Shown here piece by piece: positions 19,753 through 28,845 of a stretch of DNA of 64,000 nucleotides. The notes under the pieces were generated by a model that saw only the letters and a program-made list of their open reading frames with translations, was not told the origin of the DNA and did no database searches. Each line of letters opens with the position of its first letter. Within the stretch, counting starts at the first letter, position 1. Source of the stretch: an uncultured bacterium (lineage in GTDB: Bacteria > Hydrogenedentota > Hydrogenedentia > Hydrogenedentales > Hydrogenedentaceae). Both the position numbers and the translations under genes were made by a program. The DNA lies in the NCBI GenBank assembly GCA_937124615.1, contig CAKZKR010000008.1:23376-87375 (forward strand), in the 5' to 3' direction.

Positions 19753-19840
19753 ATCTATCACCTTTTTATATCCTGCAAGAAATATGTATTTGATAAATTG
19801 TATCAATGACTAACGAATACTTCAAAATATAAAATATAGA

Positions 19841-21262
19841 TTAATCTTCAGGTTTTTCTCCTGCAGGTGCCATTTTTACGATTCGGGGATGAAACACTGC
19901 TAAAGGTATAACGAGGTCTTCTTGCTCTTTCATAACTTTGTGTATATCTTTATAAACGAGTGGTATCTCATCTATACCTGCTGTGATAACATGCACCTTT
20001 TGTTCTTTAAGTAAATACTCTACTTTTTTCCATGATAGAGTTTTCTTCGCTTGAGTTCTGCTCATGAGTCTACCTGCTCCGTGTGCTGCTGAACACAAAG
20101 ATTCTTCATTGCCCAGACCTTTAACTATAAACGCAGGACTTGCCATTGAACCTGGAATTATACCTAATTGACCTCTTTCTGCTGGCGTTGCCCCTTTCCG
20201 ATGTACGATGACCTCTTTCCCATCATGTATTTCTTTCCATGCAAAATTATGGTGATTTTCAATAGTCCATATTATAGGGACACCTAAATTTTTGCTAATG
20301 TGGGTATGGATGCATTCATGATTTGCCTGGGCATATTTTCCCATTAATTGCATAGATTCCCAATATTCCTGTCCGTCATGTCCTTCTAAAGACAGCCATG
20401 CCAAATGTTGTAGTTCATGAGGAAGATTTCGAAGCCTTTGTCTAGCTATCTTACTATAATATTCACATACCAGAGCACCTGTTCCTCTACTTCCACTGTG
20501 TGTCAATAAAGCAAGATAAAAACCTTGTGGTACAGGCAATTCATCTGTAAAAATCTCCAGAATCCCAAATTCTACAAAATGGTTTCCACTACCACTTGTT
20601 CCTAATTGGTCCCATGCTTTATCCTTGTTCTCTTTTGTAACAGGTGAAATATTCCAATTTAAATCCATAACAGGATGGTATCTACGGGGGGTAAATGTGC
20701 TCCCGACACCAAATCGTGTTTCCTGTTCAATAGATTTTCTTAATTTTGAAGGGTTTTCTTCAATGATCATAGGAGACAAATCAAAAACGCTCATTTTTAC
20801 ACGACATGCTATATCAACCCCTACTGCAAATGGTATTACCGCATTATTTGTAGCGAGAACTCCTCCAATTGGTAGACCATATCCTACATGAGCATCCGGC
20901 ATGAGAGCCCCTCGAACGGAAATTGGGAGAGAACAAGCATTATGAATTTGTTGTATAGATTCAAGGTCAATATCTGTTCCCCATATTTTATATGGAGCCC
21001 TTGTTGTTCTACCTATTTCTCCTGAATACTCATGATGAATTGGTAATTTATTCTCCCTGTTTCCGGCATGTAATTTTTTTGCTAACTCACCCCATAAATT
21101 GTCCTGTATAAAAGCAATAGGATTGCGAATGATTACTCGTAACATCCTTTTTGCATCTTTTTTAGAATAACCCTCGTTAATGGCCCTGTTAAAAACCTGT
21201 TTTGCAATTTCACGCAGTTCTTTAGAAGTATAACCAATCTGAATTAATTCCTTTTCTTTCAT
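19841..21262 (-). CDS. rtcB: RtcB-family RNA ligase
   Basis: RtcB joins RNA 2',3'-cyclic phosphate or 3'-phosphate ends to 5'-OH ends using GTP and manganese. Key blocks are present: GVDIACRVKM with the metal cysteine, SGSGNHFVEFG, LTHSGSRGTG, HRKGATPA and AAHGAGRLMSRTQAKK with the histidine that takes GMP. The length of 473 aa is normal. No archease or RtcA gene is adjacent. It sits between a nudix gene (23 bases upstream) and the pyrR/pyrB fusion (88 bases downstream) on the same strand, an unusual operon setting. Confidence 0.93.
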   Translation of the reverse strand: MKEKELIQIGYTSKELREIAKQVFNRAINEGYSKKDAKRMLRVIIRNPIAFIQDNLWGELAKKLHAGNRENKLPIHHEYSGEIGRTTRAPYKIWGTDIDLESIQQIHNACSLPISVRGALMPDAHVGYGLPIGGVLATNNAVIPFAVGVDIACRVKMSVFDLSPMIIEENPSKLRKSIEQETRFGVGSTFTPRRYHPVMDLNWNISPVTKENKDKAWDQLGTSGSGNHFVEFGILEIFTDELPVPQGFYLALLTHSGSRGTGALVCEYYSKIARQRLRNLPHELQHLAWLSLEGHDGQEYWESMQLMGKYAQANHECIHTHISKNLGVPIIWTIENHHNFAWKEIHDGKEVIVHRKGATPAERGQLGIIPGSMASPAFIVKGLGNEESLCSAAHGAGRLMSRTQAKKTLSWKKVEYLLKEQKVHVITAGIDEIPLVYKDIHKVMKEQEDLVIPLAVFHPRIVKMAPAGEKPED

Positions 21263-21285
21263 AAACAGGTGCTAATAAAAATGTG

Positions 21286-21807
21286 TTAACATGTTTCCTG
21301 AAAATACATTCTTAATAATTCTTTATGTGCTGTAAAAGCAAGGGGTGGAAGTTGGTCGTAGCGAAAAAATTCTGCTGCAGATACATCACTACCTGAACGG
21401 ATCGTTCCAGTCCATTTTTCAACAACAAAACCTAAAACTAAAATCGTTCCGTTATATTTGCTGGGCTGAGTGGATATTCCTAACAATTTTAATTTTTCAA
21501 CTACAATTCCTGTTTCTTCCAGTAACTCTCGTGCCGCGGATTCCTCAGTGGTTTCCCCTAACTCCATGTATCCCCCGGGAAGGGTCCATTGCCCAAATGC
21601 AGGATGAATCGCCCGTTTGGTTAGGAGAAGGTCTTCACCTGTATTTGTAACAAAACAGCATGTTGCAGGTGTTGGATTATGATAGTAATACCTTTGACAA
21701 TTATTACAGTATGGACGCGGCTTTTCTCCATCATTATCTAAAACAAGCGGATCCCCACAAATGGCACAAAAACGCCACGGGAAAGGTTCAGAAAAATGAA
21801 TGGGCAT
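21286..21807 (-). CDS. Nudix hydrolase with N-terminal zinc ribbon
   Basis: An N-terminal zinc ribbon (CAIC at about 13-16, YCNNC at about 33-37) precedes a Nudix domain. The Nudix box is complete: GGYMELGETTEESAARELLE followed by ETGI, fitting GX5EX7REUXEEXGU. Zinc-ribbon Nudix enzymes include NADH pyrophosphatase (NudC) and ADP-ribose pyrophosphatase-like proteins. At 173 aa it is shorter than NudC, so the substrate is open. It is the first gene of the nudix-rtcB-pyrRB-pyrC run and overlaps no other gene once the neighbouring esterase start is corrected. Confidence 0.9.
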   Translation of the reverse strand: MPIHFSEPFPWRFCAICGDPLVLDNDGEKPRPYCNNCQRYYYHNPTPATCCFVTNTGEDLLLTKRAIHPAFGQWTLPGGYMELGETTEESAARELLEETGIVVEKLKLLGISTQPSKYNGTILVLGFVVEKWTGTIRSGSDVSAAEFFRYDQLPPLAFTAHKELLRMYFQETC

Positions 21808-21910
21808 GCATACAGACCTTTTCTTTTGTTTTTCTTTTTTTTTTTATATATTATATTTTATTTGGAATGTTTTCCGCCTCAATTTAATAGTAAAAGATGG
21901 ATGCAAACAA

Positions 21911-23953
21911 ATGAAAATATTTAGAAGTATAAACTATTGGTGTGTTATTACATTTATTTTTTTGTATTCAGGATTGTGTTTTCCGGACCCATTCGATTGG
22001 AATGTTTTGCAGAAAATAGATATCCCTTTCAAACCTCAGGAAATGATGAAAAAATATTTAAATGAATGTGCGTTTACTTACTTAAATGCATTTGAGAACG
22101 ACCCTAATAGATTCCCCGAAAAGGAAAACTTAGAGTTGTATAAAGAGGAAAAGAGAAATTTATTTTGGTCTCTAATAGGAGGAAAACCCCAAACAACTTC
22201 ACTTAATCCTGTTATTGTTCGTAAAGGGACAAAATCTACATACAGATTTGAAGTTTTGTATTTTGAAAGCCAACCAAATTTTTATGTGTCTGCAATATTA
22301 TTTCTCCCTCTTACATCTCCTCCATACCCTTGTGTAATTGTCCCTTGTGGACATTCACAGGAGGCAAAAGGTTATCCGGAATACCAGAAATTATGTATTT
22401 TGTTAGCCAGTAATGGAATAGCCTCTCTAATATATGACCCGCCCGGTCAGGGTGAAAGAATTGCTTTTTTAAAGGAAGATGGTTCTCCTGATATATGGGG
22501 GACTGCAGAACACACAGTATTAGGATTAGGATGTATCCTGTTAGGCGAGAATTATGCTCGATATGAAATATGGGATGGAATGAGAGCAATTGACTATCTT
22601 GAAACTCGTGAGGACATACAAAAAAATAAGATAGGTTGTTCCGGCAATTCAGGTGGCGGAACTCAAACCGCTTATCTTATGGCTTTGGACCCACGCATTT
22701 ATGCTTCTGCCCCATCCTGCTATTTAACTTCATGGGAACGATTGCTAAATACTATTGGTCCACAAGATGCGGAACAAAATATTTTTTCTCAAATAAAACA
22801 TGGATATGACCATTTTGAATATGTTTTTATGCATGCTCCAAATCCTACACTGATTTGCTCTGCCACAAAAGATTTCTTTGATATTAATGGTACATGGGCT
22901 ACCTTCCGCTACTCAAAAAGACTTTATTCAAAGTTGGGATTCAATCGGTTCTGCGACCTAATAGAAGTCGATACCCAACATGGTTTGGGAAAAGCATTAC
23001 GAGAAGAAATAGTAGAATGGATGCTCTTGTGGCTTACAGGTGTGAGTAAGGAAGTGGAAGAACAAATCAATGATAGTGAATTATTAGTAAAAGATGAATA
23101 TTGTGTTTGTAGCGGGGGAAATATAAAAGAAATCCCAAATTCAAAAAGTATTATCGATATAAACAAAGAGAAAAAAAGAGAGTTAGAAAAGGCTCGAAGT
23201 GTCATCTGGACTTCGTTTTCATTGGAGCAAAAGCAAGCAAAAGTAAGAGAAATTATTAATGTAAGTGATTGGGATTCTATCCCCGACCCAAAAGTCAAAG
23301 AACTTGAAAGAATTAAGACGAATTTTTTCCCTCAAGCAAAGTCAATTATACCTATAGTAATAGATGTTGAAAAAGGAGTTCTCCTTCCAGGGTATTTATT
23401 CGAGACAAATAATCCTATTTCTAAAGTTGTTATCTATACACACCCGAATGGGAAAGATCTGAATCCCGATATTATAAAGAAATATTTGAGTAATCGTATT
23501 TATGTTTGTGCTGTTGATTTAAGAGGGACAGGAGAAACAAGTCCTGAGTCTGGGAAAAATGATATTATGAGAACCGTTGGTTCCGGTTGGGAGGATTATT
23601 TTCGTGCGTATTTAGTTGGTAAGTCCTTTGTAGGGATGAGAGTCTATGATTATTTGTCTGTGATTAAGTACTTAAGAGGAAAGTACGGAGATGAAATAAA
23701 CATATCAATAAATACAGAAGGTGTTCTTTGTATCCCTGCTGTGCATACTGCATTTTTATTATTACCCCAAAAAATTGAACTTAATCTCAAAGGCTTAGTT
23801 TCCTGGGGTGATGTGATAGAAAATCCACGAATTCATGGCCAGATAATGAATACTGTGCACGGTGTGTTAAAATGGTATGATATTCCTCAACTTATATCTG
23901 AAATTGATAGAGAAAGGGTAATAATTGAACAGGAAAACCCTCCAATCTTTTAA
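21911..23953 (+). CDS. Exported two-domain alpha/beta hydrolase, acetyl-xylan-esterase-like
   Basis: From ATG 21911 the product has a signal peptide (MKIFRSINYWCVITFIFLYSG...). The first hydrolase domain (about 40-400) has the nucleophile S247 in GCSGNSGGG, a candidate acid D321 and H357 in DTQHGLGK, like large acetyl-xylan or acyl esterases. The second part (about 480-680) again resembles an alpha/beta hydrolase (VVIYTHPNGKDL, VCAVDLRGTGETSP). Its nucleophile elbow is replaced by INTEGV, so it is probably inactive. The frame is open back to 21800, but that stretch overlaps the divergent nudix gene and lacks signal-peptide character. Confidence 0.8.
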   Translation: MKIFRSINYWCVITFIFLYSGLCFPDPFDWNVLQKIDIPFKPQEMMKKYLNECAFTYLNAFENDPNRFPEKENLELYKEEKRNLFWSLIGGKPQTTSLNPVIVRKGTKSTYRFEVLYFESQPNFYVSAILFLPLTSPPYPCVIVPCGHSQEAKGYPEYQKLCILLASNGIASLIYDPPGQGERIAFLKEDGSPDIWGTAEHTVLGLGCILLGENYARYEIWDGMRAIDYLETREDIQKNKIGCSGNSGGGTQTAYLMALDPRIYASAPSCYLTSWERLLNTIGPQDAEQNIFSQIKHGYDHFEYVFMHAPNPTLICSATKDFFDINGTWATFRYSKRLYSKLGFNRFCDLIEVDTQHGLGKALREEIVEWMLLWLTGVSKEVEEQINDSELLVKDEYCVCSGGNIKEIPNSKSIIDINKEKKRELEKARSVIWTSFSLEQKQAKVREIINVSDWDSIPDPKVKELERIKTNFFPQAKSIIPIVIDVEKGVLLPGYLFETNNPISKVVIYTHPNGKDLNPDIIKKYLSNRIYVCAVDLRGTGETSPESGKNDIMRTVGSGWEDYFRAYLVGKSFVGMRVYDYLSVIKYLRGKYGDEINISINTEGVLCIPAVHTAFLLLPQKIELNLKGLVSWGDVIENPRIHGQIMNTVHGVLKWYDIPQLISEIDRERVIIEQENPPIF

Positions 23954-23971
23954 GAAGTAGGTGAAGTAATA

Positions 23972-24787
23972 ATGATAAGTATATCTTTTATATATATGGG
24001 AATTATGGTATCTTTTTTTTCACAGGTGGATTTTACGGAAAAAGGGAAGATTAATCCATCAGAACATACCCGGACAATAGCATTAAATCCAGATAACAAT
24101 GAAAATAGCAACTGGTTTTGGTTTGTGAGCCTTGTAAATCCATATCCGAAAATGGAGAGTGAAAAACCTGTAAGAGAATTATTCGACCCCATTATGGGAT
24201 TTTTTGCTCCGGAACAAAAACCTGTTAAAACAGTTAGTGATTTTAGAGATGACCATTTAATTTGGGCACCCCATGCAGGAATTGGATATAAGATTAATTC
24301 AAAATGGACTATTACTGCACAAGGAGGAGGTGAGGGAGGAAAAATTAGGACAAAGCAGACACACCCTTCTATTCTTTTAATGCCTTTACATACCGATTTT
24401 GAAATAAAGCGAATGGCTTTTTATTGCGGGACGGGTGTTCATTTTTCACCATGGGGTTCCCCACCTCACAAAGACTTTACAAATTGGAAAGAGCGAATAA
24501 AAGCAACTCGTCCTTATTTTTCAGCATCCGCTACCTATACTTATGCTACCTATGATGCAAAAGTAAAGGTAAAGTTTCTTCCTTTTTTGCATTTGGTAGA
24601 TTTAAATTTATCTGATGAATGGCACACCGTTAGTTTAGATACCAATATTGGTTTTGAAGTTCCCTTAAATCAAAGAGATGAATTTGTTTTTTCTTTTGGG
24701 TATTCGAAATTTGCAAGACTTCAAGAAGATTTCGATAGTTTTACTTTTACCATAGAATTCAAGAGGTTTTTAGAGAAGAAGAGATAA
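23972..24787 (+). CDS. Uncharacterised barrel-like envelope protein
   Basis: I do not recognise the family. The 271 residues begin with a short hydrophobic stretch (MISISFIYMGIMVSFFSQ) that may be a signal peptide. The second half has alternating polar/non-polar strands rich in Tyr, Phe and Trp (HLIWAPHAGIGYKINSKWTI, YFSASATYTYATYDAKVKV, FVFSFGYSKFARLQ), ending in TFTIEFKRF. This is the pattern of an outer-membrane beta-barrel. It starts 18 bases after the esterase stop and may be co-transcribed with it. Confidence 0.6.
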   Translation: MISISFIYMGIMVSFFSQVDFTEKGKINPSEHTRTIALNPDNNENSNWFWFVSLVNPYPKMESEKPVRELFDPIMGFFAPEQKPVKTVSDFRDDHLIWAPHAGIGYKINSKWTITAQGGGEGGKIRTKQTHPSILLMPLHTDFEIKRMAFYCGTGVHFSPWGSPPHKDFTNWKERIKATRPYFSASATYTYATYDAKVKVKFLPFLHLVDLNLSDEWHTVSLDTNIGFEVPLNQRDEFVFSFGYSKFARLQEDFDSFTFTIEFKRFLEKKR

Positions 24788-24810
24788 TTTAAAGTGAAGG
24801 TTGCATACAG

Positions 24811-27543
24811 TTAGTTCAAAAAGAGTTCGGCAATAACTTCTTGTCCGGAGGGCTTTTTTAAGGCAAAACCCAATTTAGAACACACTCTTAACATAGACCT
24901 GTTTTCAGGTAAAATGGTCCCGTATAATCTTTTAACACCCTCCGTCCTCGAAATCTGTATCAGTCGCCGTAACATTTCAGTTCCTAATCCATGTCCCTGA
25001 TATAAATCACTAATCATTAGAGCGAACTCCGCATCCTGAGTCCCGTGTATTTTTACTATCCTACCCACTCCCAAAATAGCACTTTCCCCCGTTGTTTTGT
25101 TCTTTTCAATTGCAACAAGAGCAATGCTGCGGTCATAATCAACAAAGCAAATTTCAGTTAATCGTTCATGTTGGGTTCGGACATGTAAAGGCTGTAGTTG
25201 AAAATAGCGAAAATACACTGTATTGTCGCTTAAAGTTTCATGAAAACGAATCATCAAATTTTCATCTTCGGGACGAATAGGTCTAAGAATAATTTCAGTT
25301 CCTTTTTTCGATGTCCAACTATATGTATATTCATTTGGATAGGGACGGATAGCCAGTTTGGGGAATGCTTCCATAGGAGTTTCCATCGGATATAGTAAGA
25401 TAGAAGCATTTAACGCTACAATCCGTTTTGGAGATATAACAATTGGATTTATTTCTATTCCTTGGATCAATCGTTGTTCACATATCATATAACTTATCTG
25501 AACAAGGAGATGTTCTAATTCATCGATATTAAATCCCTTACAAATTTTTCCTGCTTTTAGCGCTTTATATATTTCAGTATCCTCAATCATTCTCCGGGCT
25601 AATGTAGTATTCAATGGAGGCAATCCTATGGCACGGTCTTCAAAGATATACGACATTCTTCCTCCAGATCCAAAATAGATATAAGATCCGAAGAGGGGGT
25701 CTATATTGCTTCCAATACAAATTTCAATTCCATCTCTGGGAACTAATGGTTGAACAGCGATACCGGGAAAGGCACAAATCCCTTTACCATCAGAAACAAA
25801 ATCGAGTAACGCCCGATAGGCCTTTCGAACAGCTTCTTCATCATGTAGATTTAATAAAACGCCCCCGGGGTCTGCTAAAATTTTACTACTCAGGAGAACT
25901 CTGCGGAGTACTACGGGATAGCCAATATTCTTGGCTATATGAACCGCTTCTGTTTCATCATGGGCAATATGTGTTTCTATTAAATTGATGCCATATGCGG
26001 ACAATACATCCTTTGTTGCCGAAGGAGTTAGCATAACCTGCCCCTGTCTTAGGGCATATTCAATAGTCGTTTTGGCGAGTAACTTTTGTGCGAAGTATTC
26101 ACTGGTTTCCTCATGGGCACTGGGAGTCTCATATAATCCCTTCAATTGATATGAATAATGCCACATTGATTGGAAAACCCGGGCTGCAATATCCGGATAG
26201 TCTAAAGTAGGAATACCTGAATTGTTTAATAATTGTCGCCCTTCTTCTACTTTGTAGCCACCCATCCAACTTGCAAGGATGGGTTTCTTAAAAGGATTTT
26301 TTACTTTTATTAGTTCCTCGGCAGTTTCTAATGGTTTAGTCATAACTTGTGGAGTTAAGATAACAAGAAGTCCATCTGTCTCTTCATCTTTTAACACAAC
26401 TTCTGCTGATTGTGCGTATCTTTTAGGGTCTGCATTTGCTAATAAGTCAACGGGGTTATCATGGTTCCAATATGGCGGTAAAATCTCATTTAATTCCTGG
26501 ATTGTTTTAGGCTGAAGAATGGATATGGTTCCTCCCGAAGCCACAAGTGCATCTGTCGCAAGAATACTTGGTCCAGCCGCATTGCTGATAATTGCAAGGC
26601 GATTTCCTTTTGGGCGAGGTTGTTTACCCAAAACAATAGCCATATCAAACAATTGCTGTATATTATCAACACGAAGTACACCGCAACGTTTTAGGGCCGC
26701 GGAAAACACCTCATCACTACATAACTCACCCCCAATGTAATAAGGAGTATTTTTTGCTAATTTCGCTCCTAACTCCGTTCTTCCTCCCTTTAATAATATA
26801 ATAGGTTTGTGCAATGCTACTTCTCTTGCTGCTGATAAAAAGGAACGAACATCTCCTAAAGCCTGCATATAAATCACAATACTTTTCGTATATGGATCAT
26901 CTCCCAGATAATAAATTAAATCAGCCCAATTTACATCGACCATAGTTCCAAAGGAAACAAACTTGCTAAATCCTACTTTTACATGGAAACTCCAATCTAA
27001 AATTGCCGCCCCAACAGCACCGCTTTGCGTAATAAAACCTACAGTCCCCTTTTCCGCTATATGAGGTGCAAAAGCAGAGTTGAGTCCAATAATAGGATTC
27101 ATTATACCTAAACTGTTTGGTCCGACAACTCGAATTTTATTGGGATAAATAAGTTTTTTTATCTCCTCTTCCAATGCTTTACCTGCTTCACCGGTCTCAC
27201 TAAATCCCGCAGATATAATGATGCATCCCTTTACAGAACATTCAATACATTCGTGAAGTATGGAAGGAACGGTTGGAGCAGGGGTTATTATTATTGCTAA
27301 GTCGATTGGTTCGGGGATGGATTTTATATTTGGATAGGCTAACATTCCAAGTACTTGGTGCCGGTTGGGATTCACTGCATAAACAGTTCCACCAAAGGGA
27401 CTGCTCATGAGATTCCATAATACAGTTCTGCCGACACTATCTATTTTATCAGTTGCTCCGATGACTGCAACTGCTTTGGGCATAAAAAAGGCATCAAGAG
27501 GATGCCTGATTTCTTCTTCTGTTGTGATAATCTGTATCGACAT
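24811..27543 (-). CDS. NDP-forming acyl-CoA synthetase-like / GNAT fusion (Pat-type lysine acetyltransferase)
   Basis: Domains in order are CoA-binding (about 15-140; [17 protein letters not shown]), succinyl-CoA-ligase-like (150-460), ATP-grasp (about 490-720) and a C-terminal GNAT acetyltransferase (about 745-910; [13 protein letters not shown] and [14 protein letters not shown]). This is the layout of Pat/YfiQ protein acetyltransferases. At the position of the phosphorylated histidine of true ADP-forming synthetases (usual SHTG) this protein has KNTP, with N265. That argues for a regulatory acetyltransferase rather than an ATP-making enzyme. Likely targets would be acyl-CoA synthetases; none is nearby. 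Confidence 0.88.
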   Translation of the reverse strand: MSIQIITTEEEIRHPLDAFFMPKAVAVIGATDKIDSVGRTVLWNLMSSPFGGTVYAVNPNRHQVLGMLAYPNIKSIPEPIDLAIIITPAPTVPSILHECIECSVKGCIIISAGFSETGEAGKALEEEIKKLIYPNKIRVVGPNSLGIMNPIIGLNSAFAPHIAEKGTVGFITQSGAVGAAILDWSFHVKVGFSKFVSFGTMVDVNWADLIYYLGDDPYTKSIVIYMQALGDVRSFLSAAREVALHKPIILLKGGRTELGAKLAKNTPYYIGGELCSDEVFSAALKRCGVLRVDNIQQLFDMAIVLGKQPRPKGNRLAIISNAAGPSILATDALVASGGTISILQPKTIQELNEILPPYWNHDNPVDLLANADPKRYAQSAEVVLKDEETDGLLVILTPQVMTKPLETAEELIKVKNPFKKPILASWMGGYKVEEGRQLLNNSGIPTLDYPDIAARVFQSMWHYSYQLKGLYETPSAHEETSEYFAQKLLAKTTIEYALRQGQVMLTPSATKDVLSAYGINLIETHIAHDETEAVHIAKNIGYPVVLRRVLLSSKILADPGGVLLNLHDEEAVRKAYRALLDFVSDGKGICAFPGIAVQPLVPRDGIEICIGSNIDPLFGSYIYFGSGGRMSYIFEDRAIGLPPLNTTLARRMIEDTEIYKALKAGKICKGFNIDELEHLLVQISYMICEQRLIQGIEINPIVISPKRIVALNASILLYPMETPMEAFPKLAIRPYPNEYTYSWTSKKGTEIILRPIRPEDENLMIRFHETLSDNTVYFRYFQLQPLHVRTQHERLTEICFVDYDRSIALVAIEKNKTTGESAILGVGRIVKIHGTQDAEFALMISDLYQGHGLGTEMLRRLIQISRTEGVKRLYGTILPENRSMLRVCSKLGFALKKPSGQEVIAELFLN

Positions 27544-27677
27544 TTCGATTACCCTGTGTTTAGGAAATTATACATTATTCTATAATGCTGAAATCATATC
27601 ATTAAACTATCAGAATTTAGGAAACATACCAGTTTGAAATTAGACAAGGATATGTTTTACATTAAAAGCGTCTAATT

Positions 27678-27699
27678 TCTGTAAGCATGGGCTTACAGA
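27678..27699. promoter_or_regulatory. Palindrome upstream of the SCP2 gene
   Basis: TCTGTAAGC and GCTTACAGA form a perfect 9-bp inverted repeat around ATGG, 35 bases before the SCP2 start codon. No T-run follows, so an operator or a 5'-leader hairpin is more likely than a terminator. Confidence 0.4.
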
Positions 27700-27733
27700 G
27701 AAATTTTAACCCATATCGAGGGAGGTTATTCGT

Positions 27734-28057
27734 ATGTCCCAAGTAGCAGAATTCTTCAACCAACTATCATCTAAAGTTGACCCCGCAAAGATTAAGGGGA
27801 TGAATGTAACTTATCAGTTCGTCATCACTGGAGATGATGGGGGAGAATGGGCCGTTTCTGTGGCTGATGAACAAATTTCCGTAACACAAGGGAAAGCAGA
27901 AAAAGCCAATATTACATTGACAATTTCTGCCAGTGATTTCCTTGATTTGGTTGCCGGAAAATTAAACGGTCAAACGGCATTTTTGACAGGTAAACTAAAG
28001 ATTCAGGGCGATATGACACTTGCACTGAAATTACAGTCTGTTTTTAATTTAGGTTAA
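27734..28057 (+). CDS. SCP2 sterol-binding-domain protein
   Basis: This 107-residue single-domain protein matches the SCP2 lipid-carrier fold: FNQLSSKVDPAKIKGMNVTY, then DDGGEWAVSVADEQISVTQG, and KLNGQTAFLTGKLKIQGDMTLALKL, the family's C-terminal signature. Such proteins bind hydrophobic ligands (fatty acyl chains, lipids). GGGAGG stands just upstream of the start. It is followed by a strong hairpin and seems to be a single-gene unit. Confidence 0.9.
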   Translation: MSQVAEFFNQLSSKVDPAKIKGMNVTYQFVITGDDGGEWAVSVADEQISVTQGKAEKANITLTISASDFLDLVAGKLNGQTAFLTGKLKIQGDMTLALKLQSVFNLG

Positions 28058-28064
28058 TTTTTTA

Positions 28065-28098
28065 GGCGGGAAATACTTACCGTTAGGTATTTCCCGCC
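28065..28098 (+). terminator. Hairpin after the SCP2 gene
   Basis: GGCGGGAAATAC (28065-28076) pairs perfectly with GTATTTCCCGCC (28087-28098). The T-run is poor, but the 12-bp GC-rich stem lies directly between two genes. The next gene starts only 9 bases later, so it could also sequester that gene's translation start. Confidence 0.6.
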
Positions 28099-28107
28099 CA
28101 ATTCTAT

Positions 28108-28842
28108 ATGTCCCTAAAAAAAACAAGAGATATATTTTTACTCATAATTATATCCTTTATTTTGATACTTTCCCCTTGTATTTATAGCTGTAAAAATAAA
28201 TCTAATTCATTACCTTCGGAACATACGCAGTCTATTAATAATAATCCTGTTTTTATTCAGATATTTTCGTCAGAGGCGATAGATAAAAAAATTGCGATAA
28301 TCGTTCTTGCAAAAGAAGATGAAAATGTAGAAGAACTTAAATTAATTTTTGATGAGTTTCTGAAAGAAGGATACAAGGTCGCTTTTTTATTAGGGGATTG
28401 GTTGTCAATATTACAGAAGTACCAGGATTCCTCCAATGAATACAATTACACAAATTCTTTCTGTAACGATTTAGATACTATTTGTAACCAAGAAAAAAAG
28501 ATAATTTTATTGTCAGGAGAAATGGGCTGTTTTGCTTCCTATAAGGCACTTCAATCAACTTGTATAGAAGGTTTGATTCTCCTCTCTCCTTATTGCAAGC
28601 AGAAGGACTTTCAGCAGAATAATAGCCAGTTTTCTTTTTATATCCCTACATTTATTTCGGTAGGGGAAAATGATGAGAACTCATTTAAATTTTCTTTACA
28701 ATTGTATCAGAGTAATCGTTCCTTTTGTGAGATGAGGACATACCCTACAGATGAGACGAGTTTTAATCTCTTAAAATCATTTAATCATTTAAAAGAACAG
28801 ATAAAGTTGTGGATAGAAACTATTATGACAAGGAAAAATTGA
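28108..28842 (+). CDS. Putative lipoprotein with a degenerate alpha/beta-hydrolase fold
   Basis: The N-terminus has a basic start, a hydrophobic core and CIYSC, fitting a lipoprotein signal. The body reads like a small alpha/beta hydrolase: EGYKVAFLLGDWLS, then KIILLSGEMGCFASYKAL where the nucleophile elbow GxSxG would be, then GLILLSPYC and IPTFISVGENDEN. The elbow has GEMGC instead of a serine, so it is probably not a serine hydrolase. The 244-aa gene ends 3 bases before the next gene and is likely co-expressed with it. Confidence 0.55.
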   Translation: MSLKKTRDIFLLIIISFILILSPCIYSCKNKSNSLPSEHTQSINNNPVFIQIFSSEAIDKKIAIIVLAKEDENVEELKLIFDEFLKEGYKVAFLLGDWLSILQKYQDSSNEYNYTNSFCNDLDTICNQEKKIILLSGEMGCFASYKALQSTCIEGLILLSPYCKQKDFQQNNSQFSFYIPTFISVGENDENSFKFSLQLYQSNRSFCEMRTYPTDETSFNLLKSFNHLKEQIKLWIETIMTRKN

Positions 28843-28845
28843 TTT

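Noticed and set aside
21800..21910. Upstream extension of the esterase frame to ATG 21800
   Set aside because: It overlaps the divergent nudix start, has no ribosome site and would bury the clear signal peptide that begins at 21911.
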